Part shown: in pieces, positions 1-6,308 of the stretch | How the letters are laid out: the number at the start of each line of letters is the position of its first letter | How positions within the stretch are numbered: the stretch's first letter is position 1 | The notes under the pieces: model-generated | Database searches by the model: none | What the model saw: only the letters and a program-made list of their open reading frames with translations | Told to the model about the DNA's origin: nothing | NCBI GenBank assembly: GCA_002842135.1 | Contig: PHCD01000058.1 | Span: 1 to 12,710, forward strand | Direction of reading: 5' to 3' | Length of the DNA: 12,710 bases | DNA from: Betaproteobacteria bacterium HGW-Betaproteobacteria-8 | GTDB taxonomy: Bacteria; Pseudomonadota; Gammaproteobacteria; Burkholderiales; Methylophilaceae | Made by a program: the position numbers and the translations under genes

Positions 1-47
1 CAAGTTACGTTTACTTCAGGGTAATTCGGATGGATATCGGCCTTCAT
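1..47 (-). CDS. rpmE: 50S ribosomal protein L31 (partial, N-terminus only)
   Basis: Read on the minus strand from the ATG at 47-45, the 15 complete codons give MKADIHPNYPEVNVT. This is the characteristic start of bacterial ribosomal protein L31, whose long form continues with a CSCGN zinc-binding motif; the window edge cuts the gene before that. L31 is a small protein of the large ribosomal subunit that helps bridge the two subunits. It lies downstream of rho in the same orientation, a common arrangement in proteobacteria. A weak purine-rich ribosome binding site (AAGAG) lies about 9 nt upstream. The rest of the gene cannot be judged. Confidence 0.88.
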   Translation of the reverse strand, partial: MKADIHPNYPEVNVT

Positions 48-162
48 GCTGATGTCTCTTTCAAATGCTGTCGCAGAAAACCCGTGATTATCAATGAAAC
101 GAACGAGTTTTTCAACAACTAATTTAGTAAATGCTTATTCAGTGAGCTCTGGTTTTATGCTT

Positions 163-243
163 AATCAACCGCGACGCATGCTGTCGAAGAAGTCTGAGTT
201 ATTCTTGGTGGCCTTGATTTTATCCAGCAGGAACTCCATCGCT
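163..243 (-). repeat. Partial duplicate of the rho 3' end
   Basis: These 81 bp repeat positions 318-398 at an offset of 155 bp. The only difference is A at 222 against G at 377. The copy contains the last 25 or so codons of rho with the stop codon (tca at 165-167) and stops abruptly at 243. It has no start codon, so it is a dead gene fragment lying between rho and rpmE. The near-perfect identity points to a recent event, or to an assembly error. Confidence 0.93.
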
Positions 244-317
244 GAGGGGTGAGGCCAGTGACACGGTGCGCGTGAGCGCCGGTGCGGGAGTCTGGCCTCG
301 ACCTCGAAGCTACTGCA
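244..317. repeat. GC-rich hairpin spacer between the two rho tails
   Basis: This 74-bp segment separates the two copies of the rho tail and is visibly richer in GC than its surroundings. GAGGCCAG at 251-258 is the exact reverse complement of CTGGCCTC at 292-299. Nested inside, CGGTGC at 264-269 can pair with GCGCCG at 276-281 using one G-U pair. No T-run follows, so it is not a standard intrinsic terminator. Its right edge (300-310) is the exact reverse complement of rho bases 396-406. No coding function is visible. Confidence 0.7.
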
Positions 318-319
318 AA

Positions 320-1579
320 TCAACCGCGACGCATGCTGTCGAAGAAGTCTGAGTTATTCTTGGTGGCCTTGATTTTGTCCAGCAGGAACTCCATCGCTTC
401 GAGGTCATCCATAGGATAGAGCAGCTTGCGTAGCACCCAGATCTTTTGCAGGATGTCCTTTGGAATCAGCAGTTCTTCACGGCGTGTGCCGGATTTGTTG
501 ACGTTGATGGCAGGGTAGAGGCGCTTTTCAGCCATCTTGCGATCAAGATGGATTTCCATGTTGCCGGTACCCTTGAATTCTTCATAGATGACGTCGTCCA
601 TGCGCGAACCCGTGTCGACCAGCGCGGTGGCGATGATGGTCAGTGAACCGCCTTCCTCGATGTTGCGTGCAGCACCGAAGAAACGCTTGGGACGCTGCAG
701 GGCGTTGGCATCGACACCACCGGTCAGCACCTTGCCTGAGGCAGGTACCACCGTGTTGTAAGCACGTGCCAGACGGGTGATGGAGTCGAGCAGAATGACG
801 ACATCTTTTTTATGTTCAACCAAGCGCTTGGCTTTTTCCAGCACCATTTCCGCGACCTGCACGTGGCGTGTTGCAGGTTCGTCGAAGGTGGAGGCGACAA
901 CTTCACCTTTTACCGAGCGCGTCATTTCTGTCACTTCTTCCGGGCGTTCGTCGATCAGCAGCACAATCAGGTTCACATCCGGGTGGTTGGCAGTGATGGC
1001 ATGTGCGATGTGCTGCATCATCACGGTCTTGCCGCTTTTGGGGCTGGCGACCAGCAGGCCGCGTTGACCCTTGCCGATAGGGGCGATCATGTCGATGACG
1101 CGGCCGGTGATGTTTTCTTCGCCGCGGATATCGCGTTCAAGGATGAGTGGTTCAGTGGGGAAGAGTGGTGTCAGGTTTTCAAACAGGATCTTGTGCTTGG
1201 TGTTCTCTGGCGGTTCGCCATTGACGCTGTCGACTTTAACCAGGGCAAAGTAACGTTCGCCTTCTTTCGGGGTTCTGATCTCGCCCTGTATGGTGTCCCC
1301 GGTATGCAGATTGAAGCGCCTGATTTGCGATGGCGATACATAGATGTCATCCGGGCCGGCCAGGTAAGAAGTATCGGGCGAGCGTAAAAATCCGAATCCG
1401 TCCTGCAACACCTCCAGTGTCCCGTCGCCAAAGATGCTGTCTCCTTTTTTGGCTTTGTTTTTCAGCAGGGCAAAGATGAGATCCTGTTTGCGCATGCGAC
1501 TGGCATTCTCGATCTCATTCGAAATTGCCATTTCAACCAGTTCGGTTACGGGTAGGTGCTTTAAATCGGATAAATGCAT
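320..1579 (-). CDS. rho: Transcription termination factor Rho
   Basis: Rho is the hexameric RNA-dependent ATPase that ends transcription at Rho-dependent sites in the cytoplasm. The 419-residue product has the usual full length. Visible features in order are the N-terminal Rho domain (about 1-45), the cold-shock-like RNA-binding domain with RNP1 motif DGFGFLR (60-66), Walker A SPKSGKT (179-185), the ERPEEVTEM segment (211-219), Walker B VILLD (261-265), and the Q-loop region SGKVLTGG (281-288). The C-terminus FFDSMRRG is typical. The ATG at 1579 gives the family's normal MHLSDLK start, although no good Shine-Dalgarno sequence precedes it. Rho lies downstream of trxA on the same strand, as in many proteobacteria, and rpmE follows. 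Its last 25 or so codons are duplicated downstream. Confidence 0.98.
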   Translation of the reverse strand: MHLSDLKHLPVTELVEMAISNEIENASRMRKQDLIFALLKNKAKKGDSIFGDGTLEVLQDGFGFLRSPDTSYLAGPDDIYVSPSQIRRFNLHTGDTIQGEIRTPKEGERYFALVKVDSVNGEPPENTKHKILFENLTPLFPTEPLILERDIRGEENITGRVIDMIAPIGKGQRGLLVASPKSGKTVMMQHIAHAITANHPDVNLIVLLIDERPEEVTEMTRSVKGEVVASTFDEPATRHVQVAEMVLEKAKRLVEHKKDVVILLDSITRLARAYNTVVPASGKVLTGGVDANALQRPKRFFGAARNIEEGGSLTIIATALVDTGSRMDDVIYEEFKGTGNMEIHLDRKMAEKRLYPAINVNKSGTRREELLIPKDILQKIWVLRKLLYPMDDLEAMEFLLDKIKATKNNSDFFDSMRRG

Positions 1580-1704
1580 AGGGAAAAGCTCGCTGAAAAT
1601 CGAAACTGCATAGGGAAAGGGAACGACTTGGGGATTACTGCCTGATTCCCTGTTTTGTTGTTAATTTTCTCAAAACGAAAGAATCAGGTTAAACAGTAAC
1701 TTGA
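1580..1704 (-). promoter_or_regulatory. rho leader with inverted repeat and overlapping short upstream ORF
   Basis: On the minus strand between the trxA stop and the rho start, CCTGATTC (1688-1681) and GAATCAGG (1648-1641) could form an 8-bp stem with a loop of about 32 nt. The 12 bases at the rho start (plus strand TGCATAGGGAAA, 1576-1587 region) recur 32 bp upstream at 1607-1618, including the ATG. That upstream ATG (1611-1609) opens a 16-codon frame, [16 protein letters not shown], whose stop at 1563-1561 lies inside rho. Rho leaders are known to carry autoregulation in E. coli, where a short rhoL peptide is encoded. A regulatory role here is inference. Confidence 0.35.
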
Positions 1705-2031
1705 TTAGATATTGCTGTCAATGAATGCTGTCAGTTGTGATTTTGATAATGCGCCGACTTTGGTGGCTTCTACATTGCCGTTCTTGAACAGCATCAGGGT
1801 GGGGATGCCACGAATACCATATTTAGGTGGAGTGTTCTGGTTTTCGTCGATATTCAGCTTGGCCACTTTCAGGCGACCGGCGTATTCCTTGGATATCTCA
1901 TCGAGGATGGGGGCAATCATTTTGCAAGGGCCGCACCACTCTGCCCAGTAATCCACCAGCACCGGGATTTGTGATTGCAGGACTTCTTGCTCGAATGCGT
2001 CATCGCTGACATGGGTAATATGTTCGCTCAT
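1705..2031 (-). CDS. trxA: Thioredoxin 1
   Basis: This is the cytoplasmic thioredoxin, which reduces protein disulfides using electrons from thioredoxin reductase. The 108-residue length matches the E. coli protein. The active site WCGPC is at residues 32-36 within [15 protein letters not shown], and the conserved cis-proline is in GIPTL at residue 77. The C-terminal FIDSNI corresponds to the usual FLDANL. The ATG at 2031 is preceded by an AGAGG ribosome binding site about 6 nt upstream. It sits upstream of rho on the same strand. A possible promoter lies 56-84 bp upstream of the start. Confidence 0.97.
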   Translation of the reverse strand: MSEHITHVSDDAFEQEVLQSQIPVLVDYWAEWCGPCKMIAPILDEISKEYAGRLKVAKLNIDENQNTPPKYGIRGIPTLMLFKNGNVEATKVGALSKSQLTAFIDSNI

Positions 2032-2086
2032 GTGAACCTCTGTGAAATTGATACGGAATTTGGATGGTAAAAACTGCGATTACGCT

Positions 2087-2115
2087 ATCGTAGCGAAAAA
2101 TGTTCTTCGAGTGAA
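2087..2115 (-). promoter_or_regulatory. Candidate sigma-70 promoter for trxA
   Basis: On the minus strand TTCACT (2115-2110) and TACGAT (2092-2087) are separated by 17 nt. Each matches 4 of 6 consensus bases. The -10 overlaps a small palindrome, CGCTA-TCG-TAGCG (2083-2095). The spacing is good but both boxes are only moderate. Confidence 0.35.
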
Positions 2116-2211
2116 GCTTCATATAAAAGCAGTTGGCTGAGTTTGTAGCTCGGTAATAGTCGCTTGGGATTAATTGGCATTTGGAATGATGGCAGATTTT
2201 TCTCTAGAATT

Positions 2212-3780
2212 TTAGAGAATGCTGAATTGAAAACGTTCAAAGCTTCTGGTGCGCTCTACCAGCCTGGTAATCATGATGCGTGAAATTGTGCCGTTTTCAT
2301 CAAGCTCGAGTACGCGCGCAGGGGCGTAGAAGCCGGATCGGGCAATCAGGGAAGCTTCCTGGTTGATGGACGGTATTGCCGGCAATATGAGTGCTGGCTC
2401 GAAATCGCCGTTGTTTACGATTCGAGTTCCTGCCGCCTTGGCGTTCGGCGCCAGCAGTTGTGTGCCGATATCCAGCTGGTTCTGTTCACCGTTGCTGGCC
2501 CAGCGTAACACCGCAACTGACCAGTTCTTTTCACCTTCATTCTTGATGCTCAGCAATTCCCCTATGCGAACCTGTGCCTGGATGTTCGGGAACTTGCGCA
2601 GCGCGGTGCCGCTGGCACTGATATTCAGCATCTGCCAATTGGTGGGCTTGATTGGCAATTTGTTGACAGACGAATTTGTTGCCTCATTGCCTTGAAAGCC
2701 GGATTCGTCAATCACTGCAGGTTGCTGGTAGAACTGTTCATTGTTGATGAAAAAATGAGCGGCGCTGAGGCCAATGCCCAGCTGTGAAATACTGTTCTTG
2801 CTTAAGCGTTTGTAAATGCGCTTGGGCGAAGCGCCCCAGTGCTTGATCAGGTAAACCAGCATATCCTGGTATTTGTTATCAAGCATGGATTCCGGCAGGC
2901 CGGAATTTTTGGAGACATTGCCAGATTGCAGCATTTGCAGATTTTGATGCGCCAGGCGGGCGAGTTCCACGGTAATAAAGAAGATGTCAGTGTCAGCGTT
3001 AGTTTGTTTGATGCTTCTGACATAGGGGACAGGGGGGGTGTCCGAGTCCAGGTGGATGATAAAAATGCCCGCCGGATTTTCCGGTGTCCCCAAGCCCTGT
3101 AATTGGGTGTGTATGGCAAAACGCTCGATGTAATCGGCAACCAGTTCTATATCCTGTGGTGCCATGTGTTGCGGGTCGGCAAGTGACATTAGCAGGATCT
3201 GCTTATAGAGCAGATCGATACTGGTGGGCTGTCCATCCTTTTGCAGCGCGATTTCATGCAGGGATTCGTGAGCTGCATGGAAATAAAGCTGATGCAAGTC
3301 ACGCCAGACGGTGCCCGGCACGTTAAAGTAGGTCTCGTAGTAAACCATGGAGAGCTGGTGCAGTGAGTCCATGGCGCGGTGTATGGTCACGGTAGTTCTG
3401 TCACTGGGGTTGAACAGCTGGCTCAGCTGGTCGTTCAGCGTCAGTTTGTAGCCATAGGCCAGTTCCAGCCAGAGCGACTCAGCTGCTGCTGCATAGGCTT
3501 GGGCTTCTTTTGACAAAGGCAGGGAAGCGGTACAGTAAGTATGAGACAGGTTGCTTACAAGGGTGATGGTATGGCCCCTGTAGACTTCCAGTGCCTTGAA
3601 GCGGCTATCGGCCGAGACTTTCTGGCGGTTTAGTATCTCCATTTCGTCGTGCAGCGCGGTTGCAGCTTCCAGCGGCGAAGTGGGCAGTTTGGCCAGGAAT
3701 TCAAGGATTTTTTGCGGACGAGTTTCCGCGGGGATAAGCGGTTTGTCTTCTAGCGCCGGAACTGTAAGATTTAATGGCAT
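2212..3780 (-). CDS. Uncharacterised protein with PilZ-like C-terminal motifs
   Basis: I do not recognise a named gene. The 522-residue product has no signal peptide or membrane segment and looks cytosolic. Residues 1-310 are mostly helical in character. Near residues 321-325 there is RIYKR, fitting the RxxxR part of a PilZ domain, followed by GIGLSAAHFF. About 60 residues later NISASGTALR (386-395) fits the PilZ [D/N]xSxxG motif, then VRIGELLSIK and WSVAVLRW...LDIGTQLLAP, which look like PilZ beta strands. If correct, it would be a cyclic-di-GMP-responsive protein with an insertion splitting the domain; this is inference from motifs only. It lies upstream of trxA and diverges from a TlpA-like gene. 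The ATG at 3780 has only a weak ribosome binding site (GAGTAG). A good promoter is seen upstream. Confidence 0.8.
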   Translation of the reverse strand: MPLNLTVPALEDKPLIPAETRPQKILEFLAKLPTSPLEAATALHDEMEILNRQKVSADSRFKALEVYRGHTITLVSNLSHTYCTASLPLSKEAQAYAAAAESLWLELAYGYKLTLNDQLSQLFNPSDRTTVTIHRAMDSLHQLSMVYYETYFNVPGTVWRDLHQLYFHAAHESLHEIALQKDGQPTSIDLLYKQILLMSLADPQHMAPQDIELVADYIERFAIHTQLQGLGTPENPAGIFIIHLDSDTPPVPYVRSIKQTNADTDIFFITVELARLAHQNLQMLQSGNVSKNSGLPESMLDNKYQDMLVYLIKHWGASPKRIYKRLSKNSISQLGIGLSAAHFFINNEQFYQQPAVIDESGFQGNEATNSSVNKLPIKPTNWQMLNISASGTALRKFPNIQAQVRIGELLSIKNEGEKNWSVAVLRWASNGEQNQLDIGTQLLAPNAKAAGTRIVNNGDFEPALILPAIPSINQEASLIARSGFYAPARVLELDENGTISRIMITRLVERTRSFERFQFSIL

Positions 3781-3808
3781 TCAAACTACTCACGAACATA
3801 ATGTGAAG

Positions 3809-3837
3809 ATGTTAATTACTCTTGGGTGGTTTGTCAC
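3809..3837 (-). promoter_or_regulatory. Candidate sigma-70 promoter for the PilZ-like gene
   Basis: On the minus strand GTGACA (3837-3832, 5 of 6 consensus bases) is followed after exactly 17 nt by TAACAT (3814-3809, 4 of 6). This would give a leader of about 20-30 nt before the ATG at 3780. On the opposite strand a TATAGT at 3885-3890 could serve the divergent tlpA-like gene, but no good -35 accompanies it. Confidence 0.45.
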
Positions 3838-3910
3838 GATAGACTTGAGCACCCGGCTGAATAAAAAGCATTTTTTGTGTAATTTATAGTGATTCTACTG
3901 AGGGGTTGGT

Positions 3911-4375
3911 TTGGTGCGGCGACTGGTGCTCTGTGTTCTTTTATCGATTTTTGCCGCGGGCGTACAGGCGGAGTCGTCGTTTAGCCTGACTGACACTGCT
4001 GGCGTTGAGCATCGCCTTGCCGATTACCGGGGTAAATGGGTACTTGTAAATTACTGGGCGACCTGGTGTCCGCCTTGCCTGGAAGAAGTCCCGGACTTGG
4101 TCAATCTTTACGATAAGCGCAGGGATAAGGACCTCATGGTGCTGGGCGTGGTTTTTGAATTCAAGAATATTGGGGAAGTCGAAAAGTTCGCTGACGATAT
4201 GTTGATGTCATATCCGGTTGTGTTGGGTAATGAGCGTATCGTGAATGAAATCGGGTCTGCTGCGGTGTTGCCGACGACTTATATTTACAATCCGCAGGGC
4301 AGGCTGGTGAAAATCAAACGCGGCCTGATTACCAGGCAGTACATTGAAGAATTGATAGCGGGTCGAAGCCGCTAG
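3911..4375 (+). CDS. Periplasmic TlpA/ResA-type thioredoxin-like protein
   Basis: This is a secreted thiol-disulfide oxidoreductase of the TlpA/ResA/DsbE family. Such proteins usually reduce or handle cysteines of cytochrome c or cuproproteins in the periplasm; the substrate here is unknown. The 154-residue product starts with a signal peptide (residues 1-20, ending VQA before ESSFSL). The thioredoxin fold carries the active site WCPPC at 52-56 within VNYWATWCPPCLEEVP and a cis-proline in VLPTTY (residue 121). An AGGGG ribosome binding site at 3901-3905 serves either the TTG at 3911 or the GTG at 3914; these cannot be separated by sequence alone. It is transcribed alone, divergent from the PilZ-like gene and convergent with the DUF3579 gene, 16 bp from its end. 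Confidence 0.9.
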   Translation: MVRRLVLCVLLSIFAAGVQAESSFSLTDTAGVEHRLADYRGKWVLVNYWATWCPPCLEEVPDLVNLYDKRRDKDLMVLGVVFEFKNIGEVEKFADDMLMSYPVVLGNERIVNEIGSAAVLPTTYIYNPQGRLVKIKRGLITRQYIEELIAGRSR

Positions 4376-4391
4376 CAATTCTTCAGGGGTT

Positions 4392-4706
4392 TCAGGTAGG
4401 CGTCGGGATGCTGTGGCCTGCCGCATCAAGGATGTTCAGTTGGTTTTCTTCAGCAAAATGCATGAGCTGTGCATAACCGTCCGGATTGATATCCTTCAGT
4501 TTCAAGTTGACGGCCAGGCAACGAACGCCATTCACCACCCTGGGTTTCAGGTAGGGCGAGTAGCGCAGTTTCTTGTCCGCGCCGAAGCTGGCATAGGTAC
4601 TGCACATACGATCCACCCAGTCGCTGGGGCGAAATGGCTTGCCGGCGCGGGTCAAGCCTTCGATGATGACTTCGTTGCTGGTGTTGCTTTTGGTGTCGGT
4701 GTTCAT
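4392..4706 (-). CDS. DUF3579 family protein
   Basis: This small 104-residue protein has no signal or membrane segment. The pattern IIEGLTRAGKPFRPSDW (about 14-30), then YASFGADKKLRYSPYLKP and GVRCLAVNLKL...HFAEENQL, matches what I recall of the DUF3579 family, which is mostly found in betaproteobacteria and has no known function. The ATG at 4706 is chosen because an extended -10 promoter lies about 30 bp upstream and no upstream in-frame alternative looks better; its ribosome binding site is weak. It lies immediately downstream of dolP on the same strand but seems to have its own promoter. The family name is from memory, not from a search. Confidence 0.82.
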   Translation of the reverse strand: MNTDTKSNTSNEVIIEGLTRAGKPFRPSDWVDRMCSTYASFGADKKLRYSPYLKPRVVNGVRCLAVNLKLKDINPDGYAQLMHFAEENQLNILDAAGHSIPTPT

Positions 4707-4735
4707 ATCGCCAATTCAGGTAAAAAAGTTGAAGG

Positions 4736-4744
4736 ATTATAGCA
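4736..4744 (-). promoter_or_regulatory. Extended -10 promoter for the DUF3579 gene
   Basis: On the minus strand the sequence reads TGCTATAAT: a perfect TATAAT (4741-4736) preceded by the TGn extension. No clear -35 is seen at 16-18 nt, which is tolerated by extended -10 promoters. The predicted transcription start is near 4729, about 23 nt upstream of the ATG. Confidence 0.5.
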
Positions 4745-4769
4745 TTCAAGCAATATGCATACCGAATTC

Positions 4770-5357
4770 TTAATCAATGTATTCAAACACTTTCACCACT
4801 TTTGCTACGCCATCTACATTGCGGGCGATATCGACCGCATCTTCGCCTTCCTGGCGTGTAACCATGCCCATCAGGTAAACGACAGAGTTCTCGGTAACGA
4901 CTTTGACATAGTTGGCCGGGAAGCGGTTTTCCTTGAGCATGTTTGTTTTGACTTTGGATGTGATGTAGGTGTCGTTCGCGCTAGTGCCCAGGTCGCTTTT
5001 TTCGCTGATAGCGAGTTCGTTTGTCACAGTTTTGACATTTTCTACACTGAGTGCGGCACGTTCTGCTTTTGCGCGGACCTCTTCGCTGATGGCTTCGCCG
5101 GTCAGCAGCACATTGAGATTGAAGCTGGTGACGCTGACATTGATATTGGCAGCACCGATATTGTCGACGATCATTTTCTTGGCTTTCAGTTCGATAGCCT
5201 GGTCTTCGATGTAGATGCCGCCGGTTCTGCGGTCGGCCGCCATGACACCGCCAGCAACCGCGCCACCGGCGACGACAGGGACGCAGGCAGCCAGTTGCAT
5301 GGAAAGCAGGATTGCTGCGAGCAGTTTTGCGTGTGAGGATAAAGTTGGGGTGTACAT
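4770..5357 (-). CDS. dolP: Dual BON-domain outer-membrane lipoprotein (DolP/YraP-like)
   Basis: DolP is a lipoprotein with two BON domains that supports outer-membrane integrity in E. coli. The 195-residue product from the ATG at 5357 starts MYTPTLSSHAKLLAAILLS and has lipobox LAAC with Cys25. The residue after the cysteine is valine, not aspartate, consistent with outer-membrane sorting. The first BON domain spans about residues 47-113 (INVSVTSFNLNVLLTGE) and the second about 125-191 (VVTENSVVYLMGMVTRQE). I chose this start over one 15 codons upstream because it fits the lipoprotein signal and has an AGGAG ribosome binding site 7 nt before it. Its ATG overlaps the diaA stop as TAATG, suggesting translational coupling. 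It is the last gene of the lpoA-yraN-diaA-dolP cluster. Confidence 0.92.
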   Translation of the reverse strand: MYTPTLSSHAKLLAAILLSMQLAACVPVVAGGAVAGGVMAADRRTGGIYIEDQAIELKAKKMIVDNIGAANINVSVTSFNLNVLLTGEAISEEVRAKAERAALSVENVKTVTNELAISEKSDLGTSANDTYITSKVKTNMLKENRFPANYVKVVTENSVVYLMGMVTRQEGEDAVDIARNVDGVAKVVKVFEYID

Positions 5358-5947
5358 TAATTTACTCCTAGTAAAAGACAATCGATGGCATCGCACAGGC
5401 AATGCAGAATAAGCATATATGTTTCATGAATTCGGGAGGCGTTGTCATGTGGCACGCCCAAGTGAATGTCATGCTCCCCAAGAAGTTCGACTACGCCGCC
5501 GCCATCGCCGCCAGTCATGGCGATGATGCGCATGCCGCGTTCTTTCGCGGCTGTTATTGCTTTAAGTACGTTTTTTGAATTGCCGCTGGCGCACAGCGCG
5601 AGAAGTACGTCGCCTTCCATACCCAATGCACAGACCTGTTTTGAATAGACTTGTTCAAAATGGTTCTCGTTGGCGATGGAAGTCAATGTCGTATTGTTTG
5701 AGCAGAGTGCAATCGCGGCCAATCCCGGCCGCTCCATCTCATAACGGTTGAGCATCAGTGAAGCAAAGTATTGTGCGCTGGCTGCAGAACCGCCATTGCC
5801 GCAAGTCAGTATTTTGTGTTCATTCAACAGGGCTTCGACAATGGCCTCGGCCGCCCTGGCGATAGGCGCAGCCAGCAGCCCGGCCAGTTCCAGCTGGAGT
5901 TGGCCGCTTTGTTCGAAATGCTTGCTGATTCTGGCTTCTATGGTCAT
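5357..5947 (-). CDS. diaA: SIS-domain protein, DnaA initiator-associating factor
   Basis: DiaA binds DnaA and promotes its assembly at oriC for timely replication initiation. The 196-residue product is a single SIS domain with CGNGGSAASAQYFA (49-62) and SGNSKNVLKA (121-130). The stretch LNRYEMERPGLAAIAL resembles DiaA (INRFETERPSLPAIAL in E. coli). Phosphoheptose isomerase GmhA normally has an acidic residue in the preceding helix that is absent here, so DiaA is preferred, though annotation pipelines may call it GmhA. The position between yraN and dolP is the same as in E. coli and supports the call. I chose the ATG at 5947: it aligns with the E. coli start and leaves 16 nt after yraN, whereas the TTG at 5977 would overlap yraN. 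Confidence 0.88.
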   Translation of the reverse strand: MTIEARISKHFEQSGQLQLELAGLLAAPIARAAEAIVEALLNEHKILTCGNGGSAASAQYFASLMLNRYEMERPGLAAIALCSNNTTLTSIANENHFEQVYSKQVCALGMEGDVLLALCASGNSKNVLKAITAAKERGMRIIAMTGGDGGGVVELLGEHDIHLGVPHDNASRIHETYMLILHCLCDAIDCLLLGVN

Positions 5948-5963
5948 TGGGTCTTTAGCTGGT

Positions 5964-6308
5964 TCAGCCGGCGTCAAATGCGTTTTGGATCCACTCGAGT
6001 CCGTCCTTGCTGGCCTTGCTCATCAGGATCACATCAAAACGGCAATTGGCGTTGCCATGCTTCTGCAGATACTGTTCGGCCGTCCGGATGATCTTTTGCT
6101 GCTTGGATGGCGTAATGCTCATTGCTGCACCTCCAAAACCGGTGTTGCTGCGCAGGCGGACTTCGATAAACACCAGGCATTTGCCATCCCGCATGATGAG
6201 ATCAATTTCGCCATAACGGGATTGGTAGTTTCTATCCAGCAGTGTCAGGCCTTGTTGTTGCAGGTAGATGGCAGCGATATTCTCGGCTTCACTGCCCAGT
6301 GTGTTCAA
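5964..6308 (-). CDS. yraN: YraN family nuclease-fold protein (UPF0102)
   Basis: This is a 114-residue cytoplasmic protein of the UPF0102/YraN family, which has a restriction-endonuclease-like fold and no firmly settled role. Visible features are the N-terminal G-x-E-A-E-x-x-A-x-x-Y-L-x-x-x-G pattern, LLDRNYQSRYGEIDLI (23-38) and VFIEVRLR (46-53). Together these give the PD-(D/E)xK-like acidic residues of the family, followed by the I-T-P-S-K-Q-Q-K helix. The start is a TTG at 6308 that overlaps the lpoA stop as TTGA, with a GGAG ribosome binding site about 9 nt upstream. The overlap suggests it is translated by coupling to lpoA. Confidence 0.92.
   Translation of the reverse strand: MNTLGSEAENIAAIYLQQQGLTLLDRNYQSRYGEIDLIMRDGKCLVFIEVRLRSNTGFGGAAMSITPSKQQKIIRTAEQYLQKHGNANCRFDVILMSKASKDGLEWIQNAFDAG

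Noticed and set aside
812..1387. A 191-codon plus-strand frame opposite rho.
   Set aside because: It lies wholly inside the highly conserved rho gene and has no family motif or ribosome binding site.
2201..2218. Hairpin TCTCTA/TAGAGA at the end of the PilZ-like gene as a terminator.
   Set aside because: The stem is only 6 AT-rich pairs and no T-run follows it on the minus strand, where termination would be needed.
5358..5402. An upstream start for dolP at 5402.
   Set aside because: It would put 15 charged residues before the lipoprotein signal and overlap diaA by 46 nt; the ATG at 5357 has a good ribosome binding site.
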